The position numbers and the translations under genes are program-made. Shown here piece by piece: positions 1 to 10,750 of a DNA stretch of 64,000 nt. The stretch is taken from NCBI GenBank assembly GCA_005784505.1, contig VCAZ01000035.1, positions 1,728,001-1,792,000 of the forward strand, read 5' to 3'. This stretch comes from Bagarius yarrelli (lineage: Eukaryota > Chordata > Actinopteri > Siluriformes > Sisoridae). How positions within the stretch are numbered: position 1 is the stretch's first letter; every line of letters begins with the position of its first letter. The notes beneath the pieces were generated by a model. That model worked only from the letters and a program-made list of their open reading frames with translations. It did no database searches and was not told where the DNA came from.

Positions 1-150
1 GATGCTGTAAATTCTCTTAATTTTGACTTTTAGCTTATTTTAAATGATGATTCTGTTAAATAAATTAAGGGATGTGATGTAGCTGAGTGTTTAGGTAGTA
101 TATGTACGGTGTCTAGCCAATCAAAGAAATATCCCATGTTTCCTTATCAA

Positions 151-330
151 TTTACATTTACAGCATTTTGGCAGACGTCCTCATCCAGAGCAACTTACAT
201 TTATCTCATTTATACAACTGAGCAATTGGGGGTTAAGGGCCTTGCTCAGGGGCCCAGCAGTGGTGGCTGGGAATCAAACCCACAACCTTCAGGTTGGTAG
301 TTCAACACTTTACCCATGAGCCACCAATTC
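151..330 (-). repeat. tRNA-derived SINE, family A, near full length
   Basis: Reverse-strand copy of the commonest SINE in this window. Read on the minus strand it has a tRNA-like head with a degenerate B box (GGTTTGATTCCC-like), a middle with GGGCCCCTGAGCAAGGCC, and a tail reading ...CAGACGCCCTTATCCAGAG in reverse, ending in TGTAAATGTAAA. The same head, middle and tail recur at 886, 13743, 17990, 21712, 33090, 45203 and 49370, so the family is defined by internal comparison. Confidence 0.8.
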
Positions 331-885
331 CCCCGGTGGGGGGAATAGTGACAGAGGTTACATATTAAAAATCAGCTGAAGGAGAACTGATTGAGGAAAA
401 TGAGAGTCAACTTCTTAGACACAACTCACATCTTTGATTCCAGTCATTATTAATAATTATTGGGTTTCTTTCTAATTAAAGATTGGAGTCGAAGTCTCTT
501 TGAACCGGGTCTAGCACTCATATAACACTTTTCTTTAAAAACAAAGTTTTATTAAACACGTTTTAGCCAAATATGCATTCTGACTGCCACCACAAAGCTT
601 AAACATACCATGAAAAGCAAAAAAAAATCATTGCATATGCTGTCTTAATTGATGTTCTATAATAAAGGAACATTGATAAATAAATTAAAAATGAGTTTAA
701 AAAGGTTTATAAGAATTTTTTGCTAATGAAATCATTTTTATATTATATTCACAGTGGTGGCTCGGTGGTGCTTGGACTGGAACCCCAGTCTCAATGTTTT
801 AGTGCAACACTTTAAGGATAAGAGGGAATTATGGCCATTCTATCAACCAGAGACACACAAAAGAAAATGTTTCACAACATTTCAC

Positions 886-1050
886 AAGTGGTAGCGCGGT
901 AAATAAGGTGTTAGACTACCAACTTGAAGACCCAGGTTTAATTCCCAGCACCACCATGCCACCACTGCTGGGCCCCTGAGCAAGGCCCTTAACAGGGAAT
1001 AATGTAAGTCGCTCTGGATAAGGGCGTCTGCCAAATGCTGTAAATGTAAA
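886..1050 (+). repeat. tRNA-derived SINE, family A
   Basis: Forward copy: the head carries the B-box-like GGTTTAATTCCC, followed by the GGGCCCCTGAGCAAGGCCCT middle block and the tail CTCTGGATAAGGGCGTCTGC with TGTAAATGTAAA. The tRNA A box is degenerate (GTGGTAGCGCGGT). Confidence 0.8.
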
Positions 1051-1170
1051 TACCGATTTTCTAAAATTTAATGGGAGATGAGACAGTTAAGCCTTTAGGC
1101 GGCTTTACCAAGTATCAATAACAGCCAAGTTCAGTGACGATAATTATTTAGGACATTATAAGCACAAAAA

Positions 1171-1361
1171 ACATTTACACCTAAAGGTAAACCAGATATG
1201 ACCTGTATGTATATGACCTGTATGTAGACTGTATATGTCAGGGGTGGACTCTGCAGGACACCAGCCCTCCAGGACCGAGATTACCCACCCCTGACATATA
1301 CAGTCTACATACAGGTCATACACATACAGGTCATATCTTGTTTACCCTTAGGTGCAAATGT
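1171..1361. mobile_element. Long palindrome centred on a hAT-type MITE remnant
   Basis: Two 77-bp arms (1171-1247 and 1285-1361) are reverse complements with about four mismatches, separated by a 37-bp spacer. The arm ends nearest the spacer plus the spacer (1239-1293) form a shortened copy of the CAGGGGTGG...CCACCCCTG element seen intact at 26700 and 46564. The outer parts of the arms contain a 15-bp direct repeat (ATATGACCTGTATGT). The sequences next to the termini are inverted rather than direct repeats, so this is not a simple insertion with a target-site duplication. Confidence 0.75.
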
Positions 1362-1504
1362 AAGGCAGTGAATGTGTTTGTCCACAAGATGGCAGCCGGG
1401 TACCAAAATTATATTTAAAATAAGGCTTGAAAGTTAAACTTTCCTAGAAATTTCACACTAAATGACTTGTGTATCACTCTTTAGTTTTACTATTTTAATT
1501 TATA

Positions 1505-1762
1505 CTTATTCATTTATTCCTTCATCTTCTATACCCGCTTATTCCCTAATTCGGGGTCACAGGGATCTGCTGGAGTCTATCCCAGCCGTCTCTGAAAGAA
1601 GGGAACAGGTCGCCAGTTCATCACAGGGCCACACACGCATTCTCACTCCTATGGGCAATTTAGAATCACTAATCAACCTAACATACATGTTTTTGGAGAA
1701 AACCAGAATATCCATGTAAAGGCCCATGTTTGGGGATCGAACCTGGGACCTTCTTACTGTGA
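1505..1762 (-). repeat. tRNA-derived SINE, family B (Mermaid/DANA-like), reverse copy
   Basis: On the minus strand it runs from a tRNA-like head (TCACAGTAAGAAGGTCCCAGG) through CTAAATTGCCCATAGGAGTG and a stretch like GGGATAGACTCCAGCAGATCC to an AATAAG-type tail. A forward relative is at 32707-33021. It matches the general layout of teleost DANA/Mermaid SINEs (family knowledge). Confidence 0.75.
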
Positions 1763-1940
1763 GGGATCTTCTGGAGTCTATCCCAGCCAGCTCTAAAAAG
1801 GCAGAAGGAGTACACCCTGGACAGGTCACCAGTCCATCACAGGGCCACACACAAACACACATTCACTCCTATGGGCAATTTAGAATCCCTAATCAACCTA
1901 ATATACATTTTTTTCGGACTGTGGGAGAAAACCTGCAGTT
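1763..1940 (-). repeat. Second family B SINE fragment, abutting the first
   Basis: It repeats the tail and middle of the preceding element (GGAGTCTATCCCAGCC, TCCATCACAGGGCCACACAC, CTATGGGCAATTTAGAAT) and stops before the tRNA head. The first copy ends in the middle of CTGTGAG and the second starts at once, suggesting insertion or tandem recombination between two SINEs. Confidence 0.65.
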
Positions 1941-2153
1941 ATTTGTTTGGCGCTTTTTACAATGGTGATTGTCACAAAGCAGCTTTACACAATCGAAGAA
2001 ATTATAAGATGAAAATGAATCAGAAATCAGTTTGTCCCTGATGAGCAAGCCGGGGGCGACGATGGCAAGGAAAAACTCCCTGAGAAGGAAATAGGAAGAA
2101 ACCTTAAGAGGAACAGGACTCAATAGAGAACCCATCCTCATTTGGGTGAAAAA
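1941..2153 (+). repeat. Interspersed repeat C (GGCAAGGAAAAACTCCCTGAG type)
   Basis: It contains TGTCACAAAGCAGCTTTACA, GGCAAGGAAAAACTCCCT, GAAGAAACCTTAAGAGGAAC and CCCATCCTCATTTGGGTG in order. Related blocks occur at 5318-5600 and, reversed, at 31380-31440. I recognise this as a widespread teleost repeat but do not assign it to a named class. Confidence 0.65.
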
Positions 2154-3340
2154 CAGGTAGCAGGAATTATGTGGTTACACTGTGTGTGTGTGTAAAAACA
2201 TCTGTTCTCCAATAAAGGCAAAAAATGCCCCCAAAAATATCTTTAAAAAAGAAGAAGATAAATGAAATAAATAATTTATACATAAATAAAGATTTCTAAA
2301 TTTAGGTACAATACTATCCTCAAATCTATTCCTGGTATGTAATTATTTATTTAGGGTTTTATATAACCTTTTGGTAATTTTATAATATTAAAAAATAGAA
2401 TTATCTAAAGTGATTAATAATAACATATTTTAATTATTCCTGTTGATTACTTTATTAAATAAGTATTGAATATATATCTGTCCTATCTCTTATTAAACTA
2501 ATGCTAAGGCCTATGTTTCTGATTGGACACCCCAGCCTTAATAAATAAATTATATCATACCGTATAGAATTATTAGTAACTGATTTACACTGTAAAATTA
2601 ATTTTTTAATAAATATGCAGCATATGGAATCTAATGTAACCAATCAGAAAATTGTTGAGGTGATTAAAATCTGTCATTGAACTACCTGCATCGAGAGCTG
2701 ACTGGGATATTAAGAATTGTGAGACATTGCTCTGATTTCTATAAACTCTAGCATCGCTCTCGCTACGCATGCTGTCGCACAACTGACAAACCGACATGCG
2801 CTACAGAGAACTTTCTGCAACAAACTGTGCAGTTGGTTTGACGCAGACGCTGCTACTTCTGCATTTGCTTTCCTTTCTGCTTTTGAAACTTCCCAAGCTG
2901 GATGCAGATCTGGAGCTGAGACCGCCATGGTTTCTAAATTGATTCTTTTGCAAAAGCATTACTGCCAGGAGACCCCATTTCTTTGACTCTGAAATAGCGA
3001 AAGCATAAGCCTTCACTGAATGCGGGTGGGATGGTTTGCATGCATGCATGCTGCACAGCTCGAAAATACGGGACTGTCTGTTTACTCAAATATGGAAGAT
3101 TCCATATTACAAGGAATGGGTGGCAAGACAAATTCCAGACCTTCTACAGACCGTTGTGTCAAAGGTTACTGGGTACAACTGCAACTTCTCATATCTTTAC
3201 ATCTTCTCCTGATCATTTGTGAAGACTATTAATAGCTGAACTCTGGTCATTCCCCTCAACAATGTGGGGGTCAGGTGCCTGTTGCCCTCAATGTTCTGTC
3301 CAGGCACACATACCAACTCTTAGGCATCCACACCCTGCCG
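2154..3340. other. Intergenic DNA upstream of myadml2, no gene seen
   Basis: AT-rich to about 2650, then more balanced, apparently unique sequence from 2660 to 3230. No open frame here resembles a known protein; the short ones overlap on both strands. The part next to myadml2 is a reasonable place for its promoter or enhancer, but no specific element is proven. Confidence 0.4.
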
Positions 3341-3470
3341 CACCCCAGCTTAAATAACTTTCTCCTGCCTTGGATGTATCCTTAGTTTCAGTGCAGTCCA
3401 GCACGTGGACTGTCGGGTACGGCGCTATACAGCTTAACGTCTCGGCTTGTTTCTTTTGTACCGTTTTCAG

Positions 3471-3960
3471 ACAACGATTATTTTCCAGATTGGTGAAGAC
3501 TCCCGTGATTCATGTCCTTATGCTGATTTATCTGAGATTTTAAAAATCCCTGAACCTTCTGGACCATAGCAACCTGTTTTTTACGACCCTTCGACCCTCT
3601 GAAGGAATCCATGTGGTAAATTTTCCATATTCTTCTGCATGGTTTTGACTCAGACACTCGATTAAGTTGATTCTGATGTAGTAAACTCATTCAGACGATT
3701 AGAGGAACAGCATACGGACATTCTGAAGAGTTTTGTTTGTGACAGATCGTGAGTCACGTACACCAAAATAGAGACGAAAATACTTTACATGTCCACGAGG
3801 AAGAGCTGGTGTTTCAACTATCTGGAGGTTATAAGTTTTACAGAAAAAACCCACTGACAGGAACAAACAACAGGAAGCCAGAAGTCATCATCACCTGGAC
3901 GTAACTTCAAGTCACAACAGAATCGAGGTTGGGAAAAACTAAGAAAATAAGAACTTTAGT
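3471..3960 (+). other. myadml2: myadml2 5' untranslated exon (predicted)
   Basis: A good splice acceptor (a T-rich stretch then CCGTTTTCAG) ends at 3470. From there the sequence runs without interruption to the ATG at 3961. Human MYADML2 also has its whole coding region downstream of a 5' noncoding part. The first exon has not been located. A TATA-like TTAAATAA lies near 3350, so an unspliced start there is the alternative. Confidence 0.4.
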
Positions 3961-4875
3961 ATGAACGCCCAAGGTGGCCATTATTTAAACAAGACAGCAG
4001 TGCTGTCCCCTTTGGGCGCCGTCCGTTTGACTGAACTAGCTCTCGGCTGTACTGTGATCTCCCTAGTGGTTCACGGTGCAGGATACAGCGCTGTCTACGG
4101 GATCTTCTGCATGGTGGCATGGAGCATTTGCTTCGCCCTCTCGGCAGCCATCTTTTCTCTGGATGTGACACGTCTTCACTCGTGTCTTCCTGTGTCCTGG
4201 GAGAACCTGACTGTAACTCTAGCAGCACTGTCTGCTCTGCTTAATTTCACAGCTTCCATCGTGTACCCAGTTTATTTTGTGCGCAATGAATGCCCATATA
4301 ACGATTGTGAAGTTAGAAACTTTCGGATAGCCGTTACGGTCTGTTCCTGGGCAGCGTTCTTCTCGTATATTGCTGAAGTTTGCCTGTCACGAACCAAACC
4401 AGCTCGTTCTCCCAGCTACATGTCCACTTCATCTGGCCTCCTAAAAGTGCTGCAGGCTTACGTCGGATGTGCTATTTTCATCACGCTTGCTAACGGAAGC
4501 GAGTTCTGGCGTCACCCGGCAACTGTGTACTGCGTGGCAGTGTTCGTGCTGTGTTTCGTCGTGACTGTGCTGGTGGTGGTACTGAGCGTGCTCGGACGAA
4601 CAACCTTCTTGAGTCTGCCTCTCGAACGATTTGTGGTGCTCTACACTTTTGCAGCGGTGCTCCTCTATGTGAGTGCTGCTGTGACCTGGCCTGTGTTCTG
4701 CTTCGACAGGAAGTACGGCACGCCGCTCAGACCTCAGGGCTGTCCCGGAGGAAAGTGCGCATGGGACAGTCAGCTTGTTGTGACCGTGTTTTGCTTTCTT
4801 AACCTGGCGTTTTATATCGCGGATCTTTGCTGTTCCCAGAGAGCACGATTTGTTACACGGCAGCCTCGTGTGTAA
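3961..4875 (+). CDS. myadml2: Myeloid-associated differentiation marker-like protein 2 (double MARVEL membrane protein)
   Basis: A 304-residue multi-pass membrane protein encoded in one uninterrupted exon, as in other MYADM-family genes; human MYADML2 is close to 307 residues. Eight hydrophobic segments are visible, at about residues 24-44, 47-67, 84-106, 122-142, 160-178, 187-211, 223-246 and 272-292, forming two consecutive four-helix MARVEL units. Short polar loops contain cysteine pairs (C111/C116 in the first unit, C261/C266 in the second) in equivalent positions after helices 3 and 7, which suggests an internal duplication with paired extracellular cysteines. MARVEL proteins sit in cholesterol-rich or junctional membranes; the function of MYADML2 is poorly known. 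The start is the first ATG of the frame and has a plausible N-terminus. The identity rests on domain layout plus the neighbours pycr1 and mafg, which are next to MYADML2 in human. Confidence 0.9.
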   Translation: MNAQGGHYLNKTAVLSPLGAVRLTELALGCTVISLVVHGAGYSAVYGIFCMVAWSICFALSAAIFSLDVTRLHSCLPVSWENLTVTLAALSALLNFTASIVYPVYFVRNECPYNDCEVRNFRIAVTVCSWAAFFSYIAEVCLSRTKPARSPSYMSTSSGLLKVLQAYVGCAIFITLANGSEFWRHPATVYCVAVFVLCFVVTVLVVVLSVLGRTTFLSLPLERFVVLYTFAAVLLYVSAAVTWPVFCFDRKYGTPLRPQGCPGGKCAWDSQLVVTVFCFLNLAFYIADLCCSQRARFVTRQPRV

Positions 4876-5035
4876 CCCCTACACTCTACTTGTGCACTAC
4901 CTAACTTTTTATTTTTAGAATCGAAACAGTGTTTTAAATGATATGCTTATATACGGTTTTGTTCACAAAGGAAAATGTACAAACACACACTTGAAGGACT
5001 ATGCACTTGCAATAGACAATAGACAATTTCTTTTA

Positions 5036-5041
5036 AATAAA
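5036..5041 (+). terminator. myadml2: myadml2 polyadenylation signal
   Basis: Canonical AATAAA about 160 nt past the stop codon, followed by another AT-rich stretch. It gives a short 3' UTR. It is the first canonical hexamer downstream of the gene. Confidence 0.6.
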
Positions 5042-5103
5042 GTCATAAAGCTAAGTATAATAAAAATTAATTTTAAGTTTAATTTTTTAATAGAATTAAA
5101 AAT

Positions 5104-5205
5104 TCTTCTTCTATAACTGCTTATTTCTTAATTCGGGGTCACTAGGATCTGCTGGAGTCTATTCCAGTCCATCCCAGCCGTCTCTGAAAGGGCGAAAGGC
5201 AGGCA
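5104..5205 (-). repeat. Truncated family B SINE
   Basis: Only the tail half is present: TTCTTAATTCGGGGTCAC, GGATCTGCTGGAGTCTATTC and CATCCCAGCCGTCTCTGAAA match the reverse copies at 1505 and 31704. A small internal duplication of CCAG(C/T)C... lies within it. Confidence 0.7.
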
Positions 5206-5317
5206 GAATAAAACATTATATTAAAAAAAACATAATATTATTACATTACAGCTGCTTTCACAACATTTTAACAATTAAGGAATACAGTATTTCAATTTAA
5301 CCTTATTGGTATAGCGT

Positions 5318-5600
5318 TTTTAAGAAATGGACAGTGTCTCAAAGCAGCTTTAAAGGACATAAGAAATATAGGAAGAATGTTTAATGTTAATTCTATTCGA
5401 AAATCAAATGTAAAGGTATTTATTTCTAACGCGCAAGACATGGGGTTATTGTGGAAAGTAAAAAAAAAAACTCCTTTAGATGGTATAACGAAGTAACCAT
5501 GAGAGGAACCAGACTCAAAAACGAACCCAACCCAATCGATGTCCATTTGGGTGACATTGATGTGGTGTGAATATAAATCATTATGAACATTATAAACACT
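5318..5600 (+). repeat. Degenerate copy of interspersed repeat C
   Basis: It shares GTCTCAAAGCAGCTTTA, CCATGAGAGGAACCAGACTC and CATTTGGGTGACATTGATG with the copy at 1941 but is more diverged and carries an A-run at 5461-5470. Confidence 0.55.
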
Positions 5601-5890
5601 GGAACGTGGGATTATACTGAAAATGATGTCATTTCCAGGCTCGAATGCAGTCATTTAAAGAAAAGAAAGTAACCGGAAGATTCCGTTAGTATATAAATAA
5701 TCGAAACATCTGAGTTCTTTGAAACAGAAAAAGATTTTTTTTAATAATGCTGATGTAATTTAGCAGTCTTATTTATGTAATAATTATAAATAAATGAAAG
5801 TTAATTATATAATTAATTAAGAAACCCTAAAAATAATCGCAAATCCAATGCCAGTTTTAATAAATGCGTGTCACCAAACCCGTCGTCCTG

Positions 5891-6043
5891 CAAAGTTTAG
5901 CTTCAAACCTGATCAAAGACATGAGGTCATGGTCTTGCCAGGTATACTTGAGACTTACAGGTAGGTGTGTTAGAGGTAGAGTTAGTGTTAAACTTTGCAG
6001 GACACCAGCTCTTCAGCACCACCGAGTCTGGTGCCCCCTGCTG
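5891..6043. repeat. Degenerate hAT-type MITE
   Basis: It contains TTGCCAGGTATACTTGAGACTTACAGGTAGGTGTGTT-like order and CTTTGCAGGACACCAGC, matching the internal parts of the intact elements at 26700 and 46564. The terminal repeats are eroded. Confidence 0.45.
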
Positions 6044-7617
6044 TACGATTTTAATGAATAACCAAAATACTGTACACATTGGACAATTCTAAACTTTTAA
6101 ACATTGATTAGATAATAAATTAGAATTAATCTGGATGGGGTCGTGGGTTAAGGTGCTGGCACTCGAGCGCTGCTGTGTTTCGGTGACCCTGGATTGATTC
6201 CAGTTTGAGTCCTTTCTGGTTCCTCCCCTTTTTTATTTCTATTAGTAAAAGGCAAAAATGTCCTAAAATATATCTTAAAAAAGGAATAAAAGAATTAATC
6301 TGTTTGTGGGGGACGTGGAATTTGTTATATATTTGTTTGGCTTGTATTGTTATAGTTGCTTGCTTGTTTTAAGGTCATTTTTATTTATTTTTACTTACTT
6401 TACTAATGTTAAAAAAAAAGTTATTTAATTTTCTTAAATTTTAATTAAAATCCTTGGGACTATTTTGTTAAAGACTTCGGGGCTTATTTGCTCCCAAACT
6501 ATTGACATGCTCCAGTTCTCCCAGGACGGTTAGAGGTGTTTCTCTTAATCGTCCTTTATGAACGAAAATAAAACGTCTCACACACACACACTTCATCACA
6601 CACATCTCCTTAAACAAGGACTGTTACTCCTTATACACCTTTGTAAAACAGCTGTAACATAACTACTGTTATTCTACTCATTATCTCCTCCCGGCAGATC
6701 CTCATCTTGTCTTTCAGCCAGCTGGTTAGTCTCTCTCTCTCTGTCTTTGTCTCTCTGTCTTTCTCTCTCTTTTCCTGTCAGCATGTTCTGCTCTACTGGA
6801 GGATACAGTGACCAATCCCGCCAGCTCAGCACCCCGCCATTAGGATCGGCAGATTTTTCACTCAACTTTTTATTTTCTCCAGCCAGTGCTCTAGCGTTCT
6901 CTATCAATCTTAAGTCTAATATTGCTGATCTGTTCATCTATGGCTACTTTTCCTCTCTTATTTTATCTATTCAAGGCTATTTGTTTTTATTTCTTTTATT
7001 CCTTTGTTCCCTTTTTTTTTAGTAGATGGCTATAAAAAAAAGAGGCACCTGATTTCTACCCATTGCATCATATCAATGATCATAGTTGACCGGATAAGAA
7101 AAAAAACCCCAACAAACCAATTTAAAATGTATTGCCTTAGGAGGTGACAGACATGATAGTAAGCAATACTGATTTTCAACAAGGCAATAAGAAGTCATTT
7201 TAGAGTGTTTTGCACCGTTTCTTTACCGTCATATCTTCATCCCTTTTTTTTTACTGAGAATGTTATCTTGTCTCTGTAAAGATAAAACAAATGAATTGTA
7301 ATTCACACATATTTCAATTTATTTATTTAACTTTTATTAAACTTTTCCGTTCCATTTCTTTAAAAAAAAACCATTTTGCCGTACGTATTAAAAATGTACA
7401 ATTTATGCTGTTTGTATTTTTTGTATTATCTTTTTAAACAACACAACCGTATGGGTTTTTTTATACACAAGAAAATGTACAATAAAAAAATAGCTGTTGC
7501 GGTAGAATAAAGTGGCAATAACGAACAGCGTTCATTCCCTGGAGTGTGTTTTGGAGTATGTTATAAAGCATTCATTGGCATAATCAAAGTATGAGCACAT
7601 ACATGAGTCTCTCAGGA

Positions 7618-7618
<1 letters not shown>
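6044..7618. other. Intergenic DNA, no gene seen
   Basis: AT-rich sequence with homopolymer runs and a short CT-rich tract at 6730-6775. No recognisable exon, RNA gene or complete transposon. AATAAA-type hexamers here are expected by chance in such AT-rich DNA. Confidence 0.4.
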
Positions 7619-7654
<36 letters not shown>

Positions 7655-7655
7655 G
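7619..7655. repeat. (GT)n microsatellite
   Basis: Nearly pure GT dinucleotides with one TT interruption. Confidence 0.9.
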
Positions 7656-7796
7656 CCCGAGTGGCAGAACATTCCCTTCAAAGGTGCTTACTGATAACAC
7701 AAGCGGAGGATAAGAGTGCTGACTTGCTGATGTAGATAATCGCTCTCATTTTTTTTTCAGACTGTGGCTGATGTTTCTGCTTTGCTTTGCTTTCTC

Positions 7797-7801
<5 letters not shown>

Positions 7802-7884
<83 letters not shown>
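7802..7884. repeat. (CT)n microsatellite, about 41 units
   Basis: An 80-bp uninterrupted pyrimidine-purine mirror repeat. Open frames across it encode only Ser-Leu repeats and are not genes. Confidence 0.95.
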
Positions 7885-7887
<3 letters not shown>

Positions 7888-7984
7888 AAATTCCTTACTA
7901 CCAGAATTACCGGGTTAGGGGATGCAGCAATAGACAGATGGTATAGAGCATAGGTTGAAAGTGGATGTACACTTGCTTGTATAT

Positions 7985-9775
7985 ATGTGTGTGTGTGTGT
8001 GTGTGTGTGGCCCCCTCAGGTGGCAGTCCGCACAGATCAGCTGAGCCAGCTTGTCCCACAATGCTTTGCCGATTTTCCATCACCCCAGGGCTGCTTAGAG
8101 GCTGTGACAACTCCAAATCATTCGTTCTGTTTAACAACGACATCGGCAGTCTGGCAGTTCTCTTATCATGTGTATGGCGTGTATGTGTGTGTGTGTGTGT
8201 GGAGCTTAGGCACCAACGGGCGGCTCTTGGGGCTTTCAGATTCAGTGAAGTAAAGTGCCGGTGGTGTCTCACGCTCTGTATCCCTGGCCTGTGTCTGTGA
8301 TCTTAAAATGTTCTTTGCCCACATCTACACAGCGGGTAACTGCATCATCTGAGCGAGATCCTCCCAGACAGCTGTCCGTCACCAGCCAGAGACCTCCACC
8401 GCTCCGGGCTTCTGGGTAAGAGCATGAATAGCAGCCGCCTGTCACGGTGCATCACTCATACACACCACATGTGCCGGTCAGGATGTCTGTGCACTGAATA
8501 TAGTGTAACCAAGCCTGTTCTCATGGGAGCGAAAGATCTACCTCAGCAGAGCCCTTGCTGTGTTTCTCACATGTCAATCAAGGTGAATAAAATCAACATT
8601 AATTAGAAGTAATTAGACGCCTGCCTTTAATAAATCAGCTGCATTGTTTGGTGTCGACTATGCAAATGTGGGTGGACTCTTAATGACGAACCCATGGAGC
8701 GATCCTAAGCACAAACTCATTTGTATGCACCAAAGGCTCCTCGCACCTGACTGAGTGCGCCACGGCTGCTGGCGATGTGAAAGATTTAGCAGCGCTCTCT
8801 GACCTGACGCTTTATTATTATAAAGGCTGAAACATCAAAGAGTTTCCTCATACCGAGAAATAAACCCACCTGGGGAGAACGAGGTGCTTTACAGCTCCTC
8901 TGGCCTCGTCCCCTTTTTGTGTTGTGGTTTTAATCCAGAGGATAGGGCGGTAATTTCAGAGATAAGGCCTAAGTAGAGAAATTCAGCGGAACACCTTGTG
9001 AGAGTTTTTCTCTTTATCTCTGATGTCTTTTAAACTCCCCCTCTTGTCACATTCTTTACTTTTTTTGTTGGATCAAAATGAGCCCCTTAAGAAAAAAAAA
9101 TGTCAGTCTGTGGATTTGGATTTGTGCGTCTTCTTCTACATGCCAACTTCGCCTAATCACAGTGACATAAAATTGTCATCCATGTTTCGCCTGAATTCCC
9201 CTTTAGACTGCGCAGATTTTGTATTTTTTAATAAATCTGGGGGGATTTGAGGGTGGCATTGAATGTGTGTCGGCACGCTCTGCCGGCCATAGAGAGGCAT
9301 ATTGTGCCCACGCTGGGAGGATTTAATTGAGTTTCTTGCAAATTCTGTATGGCCTCCCATGGCAAAGTTGGTTTTTCCTAACTTTTTATTAGGATGTAAA
9401 AGAAAGACTTGTCTTATCTCGTGCTACCGCGAAATAGCAACAGTTCTGTAGGAGCTTAAATGTTAAAGACCAGCGCTCCTTATTGTGGTGTTTTAGTCTC
9501 AGCAAAGCCAGAGGTAATTGGGGTGAGTCTGCAGCCATAGGAATACTCAATACATTGTTAAGAGCTTTAACAAGGACTCTTAACCCACAACTGCTTCTTG
9601 GCTTCCACAGAGTACCGTTGGTCAGTGGTGGATCGTCTGCTGGCTCTATGAAAAATAAAATTGTGTAAGAAATGTTTTTTTGATTATTAAGTTTTAATTG
9701 TTTTATTAGTGTAATTTTCTCAAAATTACCGAAAATATGTTGAGGTTGAACTGAAATATTCTACAAGTCGGATAA
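7985..9775. other. Intergenic DNA, candidate conserved noncoding stretch
   Basis: Apart from two short GT tracts (7985-8009, 8184-8201) and T-runs, this stretch looks unique and less AT-rich than its surroundings, mainly from 8300 to 9360. I see no coding pattern. It is a candidate regulatory block between myadml2 and pycr1, based on its composition only. Confidence 0.3.
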
Positions 9776-10750
9776 GTGCCATTGTCCGGCCACCCTGACA
9801 AAGCTGGGAGAGGATCATTTGGCAGTGTATCCAGAGGCTCACTCACCCGCCACCCCAAAAAACCCTTGTGCCCATTTCCACCAATTAGGGTCCCTTATAG
9901 TAGAATCGGTTTGCACATTGTCGGGCCATTAGAAAAGGACCGTACGCAGGCATCAGTTCTTATTATCGGCTATTAATAGTGGTCTACGTGACACAATATC
10001 TCAAAGCAGTGCCACTGTGCTACATTTCAGTGCAAATTGTAGCTGAGGCACTGTTTTTCATTAACCCCCGGGTGGGGATTCCTTAGGAGATCCTGACTGA
10101 CTAAGACACAGCTTTTACCAATTTTTTATAATTAAATACATTCGGACAAGCGTGTACCGTCCTCAAATGGATGGTCTTGTCGAATGGTTTAATTGCACCT
10201 TTAACAATATGCAATATCTAATTAGACCCAGACACCGCCTCTAGTCCCTTGTGGAGACCACCTCCAACTGGCCCAGCACGCGGAAGTGGCCAAGTTGCAG
10301 CAGGAGTTTTCCGACTTGTTCTCACTCCTCCCAGGTCGCACAAACCTCATAGAGCACCATCAAGACACCCGCAGTGGTCGTGGTAGGCACCCGGCCCTAT
10401 CGCTTTACTGAGCACAAAAAAAGGTGCCTTAGGAAAAACACAAGGCCATCCTAAATATGTGTGTGCAATTGAAGAGTTGCACAGCCAGTGGTTGAGCCCG
10501 GTGGTTTTGGTACCAAAGGTTGACGGGTCGATACGGTTCTGAATGGACTATAGGAAGGTCAATGCTGTGTCTCAATTTGATGCATTCGCCATACCAATGA
10601 ACTGCTTAATCAGCTGGGTGATCCGCTCAACTCCATCAGTTTGCTATTCTTTATTTTGTTAGTTTGAGACCCCCGCTTTGTTTCAGCGGCTGATGGACAG
10701 AGTCTGAGTGTATTTTGTCCTCTATTGTTTTTGATATTGTTCACGCAAAC
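9776..10750 (+). pseudogene. Broken Gypsy (Metaviridae-type) retrotransposon pol, integrase piece followed by reverse-transcriptase piece
   Basis: Translation in shifting forward frames gives Gypsy-type pol homology with several stops and frameshifts. Near 9890-9975 is the integrase core entry (RIG.HIVGPL). Near 10140-10200 is the integrase block ending in YRPQMDGLVEWFN. Near 10285-10350 is the protease-to-RT linker (FSDLFSLLPGRTNLIEHH), and near 10400-10580 the start of reverse transcriptase (SQWLSPVVLVPKVDGS and a MDYRKVNAVSQFDA-like block). A last scrap around 10680-10700 resembles the RT QRLMDR segment. In normal Gypsy elements integrase follows RT; here it precedes it. No LTRs were found. 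It is non-functional. Confidence 0.8.

Noticed and set aside
4551..4802. 83-codon frame inside myadml2
   Set aside because: Out-of-frame shadow of the real coding sequence.
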